A stretch of 64,000 nucleotides of DNA. Origin: Pseudomonas fluorescens. Lineage in GTDB: Bacteria; Pseudomonadota; Gammaproteobacteria; Pseudomonadales; Pseudomonadaceae. The position numbers and the translations under genes were made by a program. Under the pieces are notes generated by a model that was not told where the DNA came from, made no database searches, and was given only the letters and a program-made list of their open reading frames with translations. The stretch is taken from NCBI RefSeq assembly GCF_902497995.1, contig NZ_CABVII010000015.1, forward strand, positions 1-64,000. Reading direction: 5' to 3'. Each line of letters opens with the position of its first letter. The first letter of the stretch is position 1. Below, piece by piece: positions 44,518-53,567 of the stretch.

Positions 44518-45489
44518 ATGAAGCAATATCTCGATCTGGTCGCCCACGTCATCAAGAACGGCACCAAACAGGCCAACCGTACCGGCGTGAACACCATCAG
44601 CTTTCCGGGCGCGATGCTGCGTTATGACCTGAAGGAAGGTTTCCCGGCGATCACTACCCGCAAGATGGCCTTCAAGTCGGCCATTGGCGAGATGTGCGGC
44701 TTTCTGCGTGGGGTGAACAACGCCGCCGAATTTCGTGCCTTGGGCTGCAAGGTCTGGGACCAGAACGCCAACGAAAACGCCCAGTGGCTGGCCAACCCGT
44801 TCCGTCAGGGTGAAGACGACCTCGGCGAGATCTACGGTGTGCAATGGCGCAAATGGCCGGCGTACAAGCAAATTCCGGTCAGCAACCAGGCCGCTATCGA
44901 GCAGACCCTGAGCCAAGGCTATCGCCAGATCGCCGAAGGCGAAGAAGATGGCCAGGCGTACGTGGTGCTGTACAAGGCGATCGACCAGATTCGCCAATGC
45001 GTCGACACCATCATCAAGGACCCGGGCAGCCGCCGCATCCTGTTCCACGGCTGGAACGTCGCCCAGCTCGATGAGATGGCCCTGCCGCCGTGCCATTTGC
45101 TGTATCAGTTCCATCCGAATGTCGAGACCAGAGAGATCTCCCTGACCCTCTACATTCGCTCGAACGACCTGGGCCTGGGCACGCCGTTCAACCTCACCGA
45201 AGGTGCCGCACTGCTGAGCCTGATCGGTCGCCTGACCGGTTACACGCCGCGCTGGTTCACCTATTTCATCGGCGACGCCCACGTCTACGAAAACCATTTG
45301 GAGATGCTCAATGAACAGCTCAAGCGCGAGCCGTTCCCGATGCCGAAACTGGTGATTGCCGATCGTGTGCCGGAGTTTGCCAAGACGGGTGTGTATCAAC
45401 CGCAATGGCTGGAGCTGATCGAGCCGAGCGATTTCTCGCTGGAAGGCTACGAACACCACGCGCCGATGACGGCGCCGATGGCGGTTTAA
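44518..45489 (+). CDS. thyA: Thymidylate synthase, long divergent form
   Basis: A 323-residue ThyA making dTMP from dUMP with methylene-tetrahydrofolate. The catalytic cysteine is in MALPPCHLLYQF; RRILFHGWNVAQLDEM and GTPFNLTEGAALL bind dUMP and folate. It is about 60 residues longer than E. coli ThyA. The extra sequence includes an insert between IYGVQWRKWP and the IDQIRQCV helix, and the usual RSCD motif is RSND. The dihydrofolate reductase gene folA lies 13 kb away in the same direction. Confidence 0.92.
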   Translation: MKQYLDLVAHVIKNGTKQANRTGVNTISFPGAMLRYDLKEGFPAITTRKMAFKSAIGEMCGFLRGVNNAAEFRALGCKVWDQNANENAQWLANPFRQGEDDLGEIYGVQWRKWPAYKQIPVSNQAAIEQTLSQGYRQIAEGEEDGQAYVVLYKAIDQIRQCVDTIIKDPGSRRILFHGWNVAQLDEMALPPCHLLYQFHPNVETREISLTLYIRSNDLGLGTPFNLTEGAALLSLIGRLTGYTPRWFTYFIGDAHVYENHLEMLNEQLKREPFPMPKLVIADRVPEFAKTGVYQPQWLELIEPSDFSLEGYEHHAPMTAPMAV

Positions 45490-45508
45490 GCCTTAACGCC
45501 GAACCAAG

Positions 45509-45597
45509 TGTGGGAGCGGGCTTGCTCGCGAGAGGGAGTGTCAGTCGACAGAAATGTTGTCTGACACACCGCTTTCGCGAGCAAGCCCGCTCCCACA
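45509..45597. repeat. REP pair (REPIN)
   Basis: Arms 45509-45533 and 45570-45597; the inner spacer also contains a small inverted repeat (GTGTCAG / CTGACAC). Confidence 0.9.
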
Positions 45598-45615
45598 TTG
45601 GGTTTTGCAGTGTGT

Positions 45616-46065
45616 TTAGTGGCCGTGGCTACGGCCCACATGGGAATGCTCCGTCTCCGTCGCCACAACCCCGCCACTCACCTCCAACTGCTGCAAAATC
45701 CCGCACTGATCGATATCCGGCCCTTCGCCGCAGCGTTGGCGCAGGTCGATCAATTGTGTCTGCAACGCCAACAACCCATCGATCCGCGCCTTGACGTGAT
45801 GGATGTGCTCGTCGATCAGCGCATTCACGCTTTCGCATTGATCCTGCGGGCTGTCGCGCAGCGCCAGCAGGCTGCGGATCTCCTCGAGGGTCATGTCGAG
45901 GGTGCGGCAGTTGCGGATGAAGGTCAGGCGCTCGGCGTGGGCCTGGGTGTAGACGCGGTAGTTGCCGTCGCTGCGGGCCGGTTCCGGCAGCAGGTTTTCG
46001 CGCTCGTAGTAGCGGATGGTTTCCACTGCGCAGTCGGTGAGTTTCGCCAGTTCTCCGATTTTCAT
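45616..46065 (-). CDS. cadR: MerR-family cadmium/lead-type regulator CadR
   Basis: A 149-residue MerR regulator. The start at 46065 gives MKIGELAKLTDCAVETIRYY, the usual N-terminal helix-turn-helix. The dimerisation helix is followed by cysteines at about 77 and a metal loop near RQRCGEGPDIDQCGI. A histidine-rich tail (HSHVGRSHGH) is typical of CadR. It is divergent from the metal ATPase gene and should activate it by twisting the 19-bp-spacer promoter. Confidence 0.93.
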   Translation of the reverse strand: MKIGELAKLTDCAVETIRYYERENLLPEPARSDGNYRVYTQAHAERLTFIRNCRTLDMTLEEIRSLLALRDSPQDQCESVNALIDEHIHHVKARIDGLLALQTQLIDLRQRCGEGPDIDQCGILQQLEVSGGVVATETEHSHVGRSHGH

Positions 46066-46088
46066 CGCGACAATCTCCAAAAGGGTGC

Positions 46089-46119
46089 TTGACCCTATAG
46101 TGGCTACAGGGTCTTTACT
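46089..46119 (+). promoter_or_regulatory. MerR-type promoter and operator of cadA
   Basis: TTGACC (-35, 46089-46094) and TTTACT (-10, 46114-46119) are 19 bp apart, the long spacer typical of MerR control. The dyad ACCCT ... AGGGT (46092-46112) lies between and over the -35. Confidence 0.88.
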
Positions 46120-46149
46120 TGGCAACAGGCACTCTTATGGACGCACACG

Positions 46150-48411
46150 ATGAGCGATTCCCTGCACACCCACAAACCTGAAGCCGCAGACGATTGCTGC
46201 AGCAAACTCAAGCCCGTCCCCCAACATGTACATGGCGGTCCTGGTGATACCTGCTGTTCGCCGAAGGCAGCGGCACCCGCGCTGATCCAGTTGAGCGAAG
46301 CGCCGAGCGCCGATGCGCGGCTGAGCAATTTTCGTATCGACGCAATGGACTGCCCGACCGAACAGACGCTGATCCAGAACAAACTGGGCAAGCTGGCGGG
46401 TGTGCAACAGCTGGAGTTCAACTTGATCAACCGCGTGCTGGGGGTGACCCACAACCTGGCGAGCACCGCGCCGATCATCGACGCGATCAAGTCGCTGGGG
46501 ATGCAGGCCGAGCCGCTGGAGCAGGGCGCTGAAACGCCGGCGCCAACTGCCGGGAAAAAGCCCTGGTGGCCGCTGGCGCTGTCCGGTGTCAGTGCGGTGG
46601 CTGCCGAGGTGATCCACTTCACCAGCGCTGCACCCAACTGGGTAGTGGCCGTTATTGCACTGGTCTCGATTCTCAGCGGCGGCCTCGCTACCTATAAGAA
46701 GGGCTGGATTGCGCTCAAGAACCTCAACCTGAACATCAATGCACTGATGAGCATCGCGGTGACTGGCGCTATCCTGATTGGCCAGTGGCCGGAAGCGGCG
46801 ATGGTGATGTTCCTCTTCACTGTGGCCGAGTTGATCGAAGCCAGGTCGCTGGATCGGGCGCGCAATGCTATCAGCGGTCTGATGCAGATGACCCCGGAGC
46901 AGGCCACGGTGCAGCAGGCCGATGGCAGCTGGGTCACGCAGGACGTCAAAACCATCGAGCTGGGTGCGCGAGTGCGAGTGCGTCCCGGCGAGCGAATCGG
47001 TCTGGACGGCGAAGTGGTTTCGGGCAGTTCGACCATCGACCAGGCGCCGATCACCGGCGAAAGCCTGCCGGTCGAGAAGGCCATTGGCGACAAGGTGTTC
47101 GCCGGCACCATCAATCAGTCGGGTTCTCTGGAATACGCAGTGACCGCCGCGGCCAACCATTCGACCCTGGCACGCATCATCCACGCCGTCGAACAGGCCC
47201 AGGGCGCGCGGGCGCCCACCCAGCGTTTCGTCGACAGTTTCTCGAAGATCTACACGCCGGCAGTGTTCGTCCTGGCCATCGCGGTGGCAGTGATTCCTCC
47301 GCTGTTCATGGAAGCGTTGTGGTTCGACTGGATCTACCGCGCGCTGGTGTTGCTGGTGGTCGCTTGCCCCTGTGCACTGGTGATTTCCACCCCGGTGACC
47401 ATCGTCAGCGGCCTTGCGGCGGCGGCGCGCAAAGGGATCCTGGTCAAGGGCGGCGTGTATCTGGAGGGCGGTTACAAGCTTGATTACCTGGCGCTGGACA
47501 AGACCGGCACCCTCACTCACGGCAAACCGGTGCAGACCGATTATGTGTCCCTCGATCCGACCGCCGATGAATCGGCCCCGGCCATTGCCGCGGCGCTGGC
47601 CGGCCGCTCGGATCACCCGGTGTCGATGGCCATCGCCAATGCGGCTGTGGATAAACACCCTTCGCCACTGATTGTGGATAACTTCGAGGCGCTCGGCGGT
47701 CGGGGTGTGCGCGGCGAGATCAACGGTCAGACCTACCACTTGGGCAACCACCGCCTGGTGGAAGATCTGGGCCTGTGCTCGCCTGCGCTGGAAGAGCAGT
47801 TGTTCGCGCTGGAAAAACAGGGTAAATCCGTGGTGCTGTTGCTCGACAAATCCGGCCCGCTGGCACTGTTCGCCGTGGCGGACACGGTGAAAGCATCCAG
47901 CCGCGAGGCCATCCGGCAACTGCATGACCTGGGTGTCAAAACCCTGATGCTCACCGGCGACAACGTGCACACCGCCCAGGCCATTGCCGCGCAAGTCGGT
48001 ATCGATCAGGCGCAAGGCGATCTGCTGCCAACCGACAAGCTGCAAGCCATCGAAGCGCTTTATGCACAGGGGCATAGAGTCGGCATGGTCGGCGACGGCA
48101 TCAATGACGCTCCGGCACTGGCCCGGGCCGAGATTGGTTTCGCCATGGCCGCAGCGGGCACCGATACCGCCATCGAGACCGCCGATGTCGCCTTGATGGA
48201 CGACGATCTGCGCAAGATCCCGGCCTTCATCCGTTTGTCCCGTCAGACTTCGCGCATCCTGAAGCAGAACATTGCCCTGGCATTGGTGACCAAGGCGATC
48301 TTTCTTGGGGTAACCTTCGCCGGGGTCGCTACCATGTGGATGGCGGTGTTCGCCGACATGGGCGTGAGCCTGTTGGTGGTGTTCAACGGTTTGCGCCTGT
48401 TGCGCAAATAA
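46150..48411 (+). CDS. cadA: Heavy-metal P1B-type ATPase CadA (Cd/Zn/Pb exporter)
   Basis: A 753-residue export ATPase. The first 40 residues are rich in His and Cys pairs (HTHKPEAADDCCSK, HVHGGPGDTCCSPK). A metal-binding domain follows with MDCPTEQ at about 66-72. TGES is near 302, the membrane CPC motif near 406 (VVACPCALVIST), the phosphorylated aspartate in DKTGTLTHG near 450, and GDGINDAPALARA near 645. The CPC and MDCPTE forms point to divalent soft metals, not copper. Regulated by the adjacent cadR. Confidence 0.94.
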   Translation: MSDSLHTHKPEAADDCCSKLKPVPQHVHGGPGDTCCSPKAAAPALIQLSEAPSADARLSNFRIDAMDCPTEQTLIQNKLGKLAGVQQLEFNLINRVLGVTHNLASTAPIIDAIKSLGMQAEPLEQGAETPAPTAGKKPWWPLALSGVSAVAAEVIHFTSAAPNWVVAVIALVSILSGGLATYKKGWIALKNLNLNINALMSIAVTGAILIGQWPEAAMVMFLFTVAELIEARSLDRARNAISGLMQMTPEQATVQQADGSWVTQDVKTIELGARVRVRPGERIGLDGEVVSGSSTIDQAPITGESLPVEKAIGDKVFAGTINQSGSLEYAVTAAANHSTLARIIHAVEQAQGARAPTQRFVDSFSKIYTPAVFVLAIAVAVIPPLFMEALWFDWIYRALVLLVVACPCALVISTPVTIVSGLAAAARKGILVKGGVYLEGGYKLDYLALDKTGTLTHGKPVQTDYVSLDPTADESAPAIAAALAGRSDHPVSMAIANAAVDKHPSPLIVDNFEALGGRGVRGEINGQTYHLGNHRLVEDLGLCSPALEEQLFALEKQGKSVVLLLDKSGPLALFAVADTVKASSREAIRQLHDLGVKTLMLTGDNVHTAQAIAAQVGIDQAQGDLLPTDKLQAIEALYAQGHRVGMVGDGINDAPALARAEIGFAMAAAGTDTAIETADVALMDDDLRKIPAFIRLSRQTSRILKQNIALALVTKAIFLGVTFAGVATMWMAVFADMGVSLLVVFNGLRLLRK

Positions 48412-48427
48412 ACAATGAGGGAAGGCG

Positions 48428-49291
48428 GTGCTGAGTGCCGAGCTGAAGGCGTTTTACATGGTTGCCCGTCTGGGCAGCATAACCCTGGCGGCGAAAAAGC
48501 TTGGCCTTAGCCAACCTACAGTGACGACCCAGATCCGCAATCTGGAAAGTCAGTACTCGGTAGAACTGTTCTACCGCGGCGGCCGTCGCCTCAGCCTCAG
48601 CGATGAAGGCGCCCGGTTGCTGCCGCTGGTCAAGGCGCTGTTGCAGCAAGAAGCCGACATCGAGTTCTTCCTGCGCAACAGTGGCCAGGTTCAGGGCACG
48701 CTGCGCATCGCCGCCACGGCACCGTATTACATCCTCGATCTGGTGAAGACCTTTCGCGAGCGCTTGCCGCAGGTGGAAGTGTCGGTGGAAATCGGCAATT
48801 CCCAACAGGTGCTTGAGGCGCTGGAGGATTATCGGGTGGATGTCGCGGCGTCATCGCAATTGCTCGACGATGCGCGGCTGATTCGCCGGGTGCTCGGTAG
48901 CGATCCGCTGGTGCTGGCGGTGCATCGCAATCATCCGCTGGCGGTTCACGATCATGTGCCGCTGACGGCGTTGGCCGGGCATACCCTGTTGATGCGGGAA
49001 TCGGGCTCGACCACCCGGCGATTGACCGAGGCGTTGCTGACCAGCGCCGGAGTGAGTTTCGGGCCGCTGCTGGAGATTGGCAGCCGTGAGTCGATTCGCG
49101 AGGCGGTACTGCGCAACATCGGGATCAGCATCATTGCCCGGCAGGAAGTGCCCCATGATCCGCAATTGCGGGTGTTGACCATCGAGAATGCGCCGCAGAT
49201 TCCTGAGTATTTGTATTGCCTCAAGGAGCGCAAGGGCGCGCGGTTGCCAGCGGCGTTTTTGGGGTTGGCGCAGGAAATGGCTCCGGCCTGA
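48428..49291 (+). CDS. LysR-family regulator of the phosphonate gene cluster
   Basis: A 287-residue LysR-type regulator with GTG start at 48428. The helix-turn-helix reads GSITLAAKKLGLSQPTVTTQ (about 15-34), then the linker and a two-lobed effector domain (GTLRIAATAPYYILDLVK onward). It is 16 bp after cadA but functionally fits the downstream transporter operon, which starts 259 bp later in the same direction. A phosphonate ligand is inference from context. Confidence 0.82.
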   Translation: MLSAELKAFYMVARLGSITLAAKKLGLSQPTVTTQIRNLESQYSVELFYRGGRRLSLSDEGARLLPLVKALLQQEADIEFFLRNSGQVQGTLRIAATAPYYILDLVKTFRERLPQVEVSVEIGNSQQVLEALEDYRVDVAASSQLLDDARLIRRVLGSDPLVLAVHRNHPLAVHDHVPLTALAGHTLLMRESGSTTRRLTEALLTSAGVSFGPLLEIGSRESIREAVLRNIGISIIARQEVPHDPQLRVLTIENAPQIPEYLYCLKERKGARLPAAFLGLAQEMAPA

Positions 49292-49310
49292 CGATTGTGG
49301 TGAATGTCGG

Positions 49311-49421
49311 GCCTCTTCGCGGGCAAGTCGGATCGCCGCACCGCTCGCTCCTACAGATGCGCGTTATTCGCAGACGCGTGAACGATACAAAACTGTAGGA
49401 GCGAGGCTTGCCCGCGAAGGC
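49311..49421. repeat. REPIN, left arm lengthened and right arm normal
   Basis: The left arm (49311-49356) has the TCGGATCGCCGCACC block; the right arm (49393-49421) lacks it, so the stem would carry a bulge. Confidence 0.88.
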
Positions 49422-49550
49422 GTCCGTCGGTACACCCACGTGTCTAACCAAAATCCCTGAATACCACTATCAGCCATTTTTGCCTCACTGCCACATGACG
49501 TTCGCATTACACCCCTAGGATGGCCTTCATCTGCTTGATGAGGCCTGTCC

Positions 49551-50627
49551 ATGAACCACTCGATCGCAACTGCCCTGACCAACCCCGGCGCCCCGATGAA
49601 AGTGCGCGGCGTGCAGAAACGCTTCGGCGCCTTCACCGCGCTGGATAACGTGTCCCTCGACGTGGCGGCGGGTGAGCTGGTGTGCTTGCTCGGCCCGTCG
49701 GGGTGCGGCAAGACCACTTTGCTGCGCTGCATCGCGGGTCTGGAGAAACAGGACAGCGGCGAGCTGTACCTCGGCGATCGCGACGTTTCCCATCTGGCGC
49801 CTCAGGCTCGGGACTACGGCATTCTGTTTCAGTCCTACGCGTTATTCCCCAATCTCACCGTCGAGGCGAATATTGCCTACGGCCTCGCCGGTAGCGGTCG
49901 CGATGAAGTGCGCCAGCGTGTCGCTCAGATGCTGGAACTGGTCGGCCTGATCGGCAGTGAGAAAAAGTACCCCGGCCAGTTGTCCGGCGGCCAGCAGCAA
50001 CGGGTCGCATTGGCCCGGGCCTTGGCTCCGGCGCCGTCCTTGCTGCTGCTGGACGAGCCGATGTCCGCACTGGATGCCCGGGTCCGTGAGCATCTGTGCA
50101 CCGAACTGCGCCAACTGCAACGCAACCTCGGCATCACCACCCTGATGGTTACCCACAACCAGGACGAAGCCATGCTGATGGCCGACCGCATCGCCGTGAT
50201 GAACAACGGCAAGGTCGAGCAGTACGCCACGCCGCAGGAAATCTACGATCGCCCGGCGACGCCGTTTGTGGCGGAGTTTGTCGGCCAGGGCAACTGGCTG
50301 CCATTCAGCCGCAGCAGCGACAGCCATGCGCAGGTCGGCGGGATGAACATGCGCCTGGCCGAAGGCAGCGCAAAAGCCGCCTCGGGTCGTCTGTTCTGCC
50401 GCCCGGAAGCAATCAACGTCAACCCGCCGGTGCATGAAGAAAACCTGTTCCCGGCCAAGGTCCGCGAGATCACCTTCCTCGGCAACCGTTGCCGCATGAG
50501 TTTTGAGCTCGATCAACTGCCAGGCCATGCGTTGCTGGCGGAGCTGGCGCCGGAAGCCATGCCGCGTCTGGGTGCGCAGCAGATCATGGTGGCCCTGCCT
50601 CCACGCAGCCTGCAGGTGTTTACTTGA
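49551..50627 (+). CDS. ABC transporter ATPase, 2-aminoethylphosphonate type (PhnT-like)
   Basis: A 358-residue ATPase of the iron/spermidine/phosphonate subgroup. Walker A GPSGCGKTT, Q-loop LFQSYALFPNLT, signature LSGGQQQRVALARAL and Walker B LLLLDEPMSALDARV are all intact, with a C-terminal TOBE domain from about 280. It overlaps the permease gene by four bases. With the downstream FAD and HD genes it matches the arrangement annotated as the second 2-AEP transporter set (PhnT2/U2/S2). Confidence 0.87.
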   Translation: MNHSIATALTNPGAPMKVRGVQKRFGAFTALDNVSLDVAAGELVCLLGPSGCGKTTLLRCIAGLEKQDSGELYLGDRDVSHLAPQARDYGILFQSYALFPNLTVEANIAYGLAGSGRDEVRQRVAQMLELVGLIGSEKKYPGQLSGGQQQRVALARALAPAPSLLLLDEPMSALDARVREHLCTELRQLQRNLGITTLMVTHNQDEAMLMADRIAVMNNGKVEQYATPQEIYDRPATPFVAEFVGQGNWLPFSRSSDSHAQVGGMNMRLAEGSAKAASGRLFCRPEAINVNPPVHEENLFPAKVREITFLGNRCRMSFELDQLPGHALLAELAPEAMPRLGAQQIMVALPPRSLQVFT

Positions 50628-52351
50628 TGAGCGCGAACATCGCGCTGCCGATGCCGCACAAGCAGGTTCGGCAGGCTTCCCGTGCCGAAATTGGCGACCG
50701 GGTGTTCGTGGTCGGCGGCAAACTCCTTTTGCTGGTGTTGCTCGGCATTGCGGTACTGATGCCATTGCTGGCGATCTTCTGGCGCGGCTTCAGTTCGGAA
50801 GCCGGGCAGGGCGGTGGTCTGGTCGCCGCCCGTGAGTTGGTGACCAGTGCCAATTTCCACTGGCTGCTGGGCAATAGCTTGAAGGTTTCCCTCAGCGTCG
50901 CGGCGATTGTCGTACCCCTGGCTTACCTGTTTGCCTACGCCTTGCAACGCACATTGATTCCCGGCAAGGGCATCTGGCGTGGCATGTCACTGTTGCCATT
51001 GATGGCGCCGTCGATGCTGCCGGGCATTGCACTGGTTTATCTGTTCGGCAACCAGGGCATGCTGCGCGGTTTGCTCTCGGACAACATCTACGGCTTCTGG
51101 GGCATAGTGCTGGGCGAGGTCATCTACACCTTTCCCCACGCCTTGATGATTTTGCTGTCGGCGCTGTCCCTGGCGGATGCGCGACTGTTCGATGCCGCTT
51201 CCAGCATGGGCGCCAGTCCTGCAAAAGCTTTCCGCAGTATCACCTGGCCGGCGACGCGTCAGGCGGTGTTCGCCGCGTTCTGTCTGGTGTTCACCCTGAC
51301 CATCACCGACTTCGGCGTGCCCGTGGTAGTCGGTGGCGACTATCAGGTGCTGGCGCTGGAAGCCTACAAAGCCGTGGTCGGCCAGCAACAATTCGGTCGA
51401 GGTGCCTTGATCGGTATGGTCCTGCTGTTGCCAGCGCTGTTCAGCTTCGGTGTCGATGCGTGGTTGCGTCGACGTCACGGCGACTCCATGAGCGGTCGGG
51501 CGCAAGTCTTTCAACCGGCGCCATCCAAACTGCGTGATGGCTGCTACCTGGTCATCGTGGTCCTGATCTGCGCAGTCTTGCTGCTGGTGTTCGGCATGGC
51601 GGTGTTCTCGTCGCTGGTCAAATTCTGGCCGTACAACCTGTCGCTGTCGCTCAACCATTACCAGTTCAACGACACGGCGGGCGGCGGCTGGCTGGCCTAT
51701 GGCAACAGCGTGAAAATGGCGTTGTGCACGGCGTTGATCGGCAGCGTGCTGATCTTCACCGGCGCTTACCTGATGGAAAAAACCAAGGGCCAGCGCGGAC
51801 TGAATCTGACACTGCGCATGCTCAGTTTCGTACCGATGGCAGTGCCAGGCCTGGTGCTTGGCTTGGGTTATGTCTTCTTCTTCAACCTCACCGGTAACCC
51901 GTTGCATGTGCTCTACGGGACCATGACCCTGCTGGTGGTCTGCACCATTGCTCACTATCTGACCACCGCGCAAATGACCGCCACCACCGCGCTGCGCCAG
52001 CTCGATGCCGAGTTCGAAGCCGCCGCGCTGTCGCTCAAGGCACCGCTGTATCGGCACTACCTGCGTGTGACGGTACCGATTTGCCTGCCGGCGCTGCTGG
52101 ACATCGTGCGCTACCTGTTCGTCTCGGCCATGACCACCGTTTCGGCAGCGATCTTCCTCTACAGCCCGGACACCATCCTCGCGGCGGTGGCGGTGCTGAA
52201 CATGGATGACGCCGGCAACGTCGGCGGCGCGGCGGCGATGTCGACCCTGATTCTGTTCACTTCGGCGGGCGTGTCCTTGCTGCTGGCCTGGGCTTCGCGC
52301 GGATTGTTGCGCCGCTCCCAGGCCTGGCGGCAGACCGCGCCTGGTCATTGA
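50624..52351 (+). CDS. ABC transporter double permease, 2-aminoethylphosphonate type (PhnU2-like)
   Basis: A 575-residue membrane protein consisting of two fused permease units of about 280 residues each, with about 12 membrane segments. Each half has an EAA-type loop: DARLFDAASSMGASPAKAF in the first, and DAEFEAAALSLKAPLYRHYL in the second. Such FbpB-like fusions need no second permease gene. It is linked to the ATPase gene by an ATGA overlap. Confidence 0.87.
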   Translation: MMSANIALPMPHKQVRQASRAEIGDRVFVVGGKLLLLVLLGIAVLMPLLAIFWRGFSSEAGQGGGLVAARELVTSANFHWLLGNSLKVSLSVAAIVVPLAYLFAYALQRTLIPGKGIWRGMSLLPLMAPSMLPGIALVYLFGNQGMLRGLLSDNIYGFWGIVLGEVIYTFPHALMILLSALSLADARLFDAASSMGASPAKAFRSITWPATRQAVFAAFCLVFTLTITDFGVPVVVGGDYQVLALEAYKAVVGQQQFGRGALIGMVLLLPALFSFGVDAWLRRRHGDSMSGRAQVFQPAPSKLRDGCYLVIVVLICAVLLLVFGMAVFSSLVKFWPYNLSLSLNHYQFNDTAGGGWLAYGNSVKMALCTALIGSVLIFTGAYLMEKTKGQRGLNLTLRMLSFVPMAVPGLVLGLGYVFFFNLTGNPLHVLYGTMTLLVVCTIAHYLTTAQMTATTALRQLDAEFEAAALSLKAPLYRHYLRVTVPICLPALLDIVRYLFVSAMTTVSAAIFLYSPDTILAAVAVLNMDDAGNVGGAAAMSTLILFTSAGVSLLLAWASRGLLRRSQAWRQTAPGH

Positions 52352-52383
52352 TTCATACCTTCAACTCATACAGGAATTGCACC

Positions 52384-53409
52384 ATGTTCAAGCCTTTGGC
52401 CCTGGCCGCTGCTGTCCTCACCGCTTTCAGCCTGAACGCTTTCGCGGCGAAAACCGAGTTGACGGTGTACACCGCCCTCGAAGCCGAACAACTGAAGACC
52501 TACAAGCAAGCCTTCGAAAAGGCCAACCCGGACGTCGAGATCAAATGGGTGCGCGATTCCACCGGCATCATCACCGCCAAGCTGCTGGCTGAAAAAGCCC
52601 GCCCGCAAGCTGACGCGGTCTGGGGCTTGGCGGCGTCGAGCCTGGCGATCCTTGATCAGCAAGGCATGCTGCAAAGCTATGCACCGCAGGATCTGGACAA
52701 GATCGGCGTCAACTACCGCGATGCCGCCAATCCGCCGGCCTGGGTCGGCATGGACGTGTGGGCGGCGACTATTTGCTTCAACACGATCGAAGCGGAAAAG
52801 CAGGGTTTGAGCAAACCGGTCAGCTGGCAGGACCTGACCAAGCCTGAGTACAAAGGCAAGATCGTCATGCCGAACCCTGCTTCGTCCGGCACCGGTTTCC
52901 TCGACGTCAGTGCCTGGCTGCAAACCTTCGGCGAGAAGCAGGGCTGGCAGTACATGGACGACCTGCACCAGAACATCGGCCAGTACGTTCACTCCGGCTC
53001 CAAGCCTTGCAAGCTGGCGGCGTCGGGTGAATTCCCGATTGGTATTTCCTTTGAATACCCGGCTGTTCAGTTGAAACGCCAGGGCGCGCCGCTGGACATC
53101 ATCCTGCCGAAAGAGGGTCTGGGCTGGGAGATCGAAGCCACCGCCGTGATCAAAGGCACACCGCACGAAGAGGCGGCGAAAAAACTGGCGGACTTCTCTG
53201 CGAGCCCGGCGGCGATGGAGCTCTATAAAGAAAACTTCGCGGTCCTCGCCCAGCCGGGTATCGCCAAGCCGCAGACTGAATTGCCGGCGGATTATGAGCA
53301 GCGTCTGATCAAGAACGACTTTGCCTGGGCGTCGAAGAATCGCGATGAAATCCTGAGTGAGTGGCGCAAGCGCTATGACGGCAAGTCCGAGAAAGTGGCT
53401 GCCAAGTAA
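52384..53409 (+). CDS. Periplasmic binding protein, 2-aminoethylphosphonate type (PhnS2-like)
   Basis: A 341-residue binding protein with signal peptide MFKPLALAAAVLTAF to AFA-AKT. The start at 52384 follows ACAGGAATTGCACC; the ORF extends upstream to overlap the permease. LTVYTALEAEQLKTYKQAFE and RDSTGIITAKLLAEKARPQAD are typical of the iron/AEP receptor group. VMPNPASSGTGFLDVSAW is a ligand-loop signature. Substrate inferred from the neighbours. Confidence 0.87.
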   Translation: MFKPLALAAAVLTAFSLNAFAAKTELTVYTALEAEQLKTYKQAFEKANPDVEIKWVRDSTGIITAKLLAEKARPQADAVWGLAASSLAILDQQGMLQSYAPQDLDKIGVNYRDAANPPAWVGMDVWAATICFNTIEAEKQGLSKPVSWQDLTKPEYKGKIVMPNPASSGTGFLDVSAWLQTFGEKQGWQYMDDLHQNIGQYVHSGSKPCKLAASGEFPIGISFEYPAVQLKRQGAPLDIILPKEGLGWEIEATAVIKGTPHEEAAKKLADFSASPAAMELYKENFAVLAQPGIAKPQTELPADYEQRLIKNDFAWASKNRDEILSEWRKRYDGKSEKVAAK

Positions 53410-53429
53410 GATCTTTATTGGCTGATAGG

Positions 53430-53543
53430 GCCTCTTCGCGGGCAAGTCGGATCGCCGCACCGCCGCTCCCACAGGTTTTGTGATGAACACAGGTTTTGTG
53501 AACGCCACGGACCCTGTGGGAGCGGGCTTGCCCGCGATAGCGG
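53430..53543. repeat. REPIN, left arm lengthened, inside the phosphonate operon
   Basis: The left arm (53430-53475) has TCGGATCGCCGCACC; the right arm (53512-53543) does not. It lies between the binding-protein gene and the FAD oxidase gene. Confidence 0.88.
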
Positions 53544-53567
53544 TCTCGAATTCAGGGACAAAATTCC

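Noticed and set aside
46135..48075. 646-codon open frame opposite cadA
   Set aside because: Shadow of a GC-rich ATPase gene; cadA carries the full P-type motif set.
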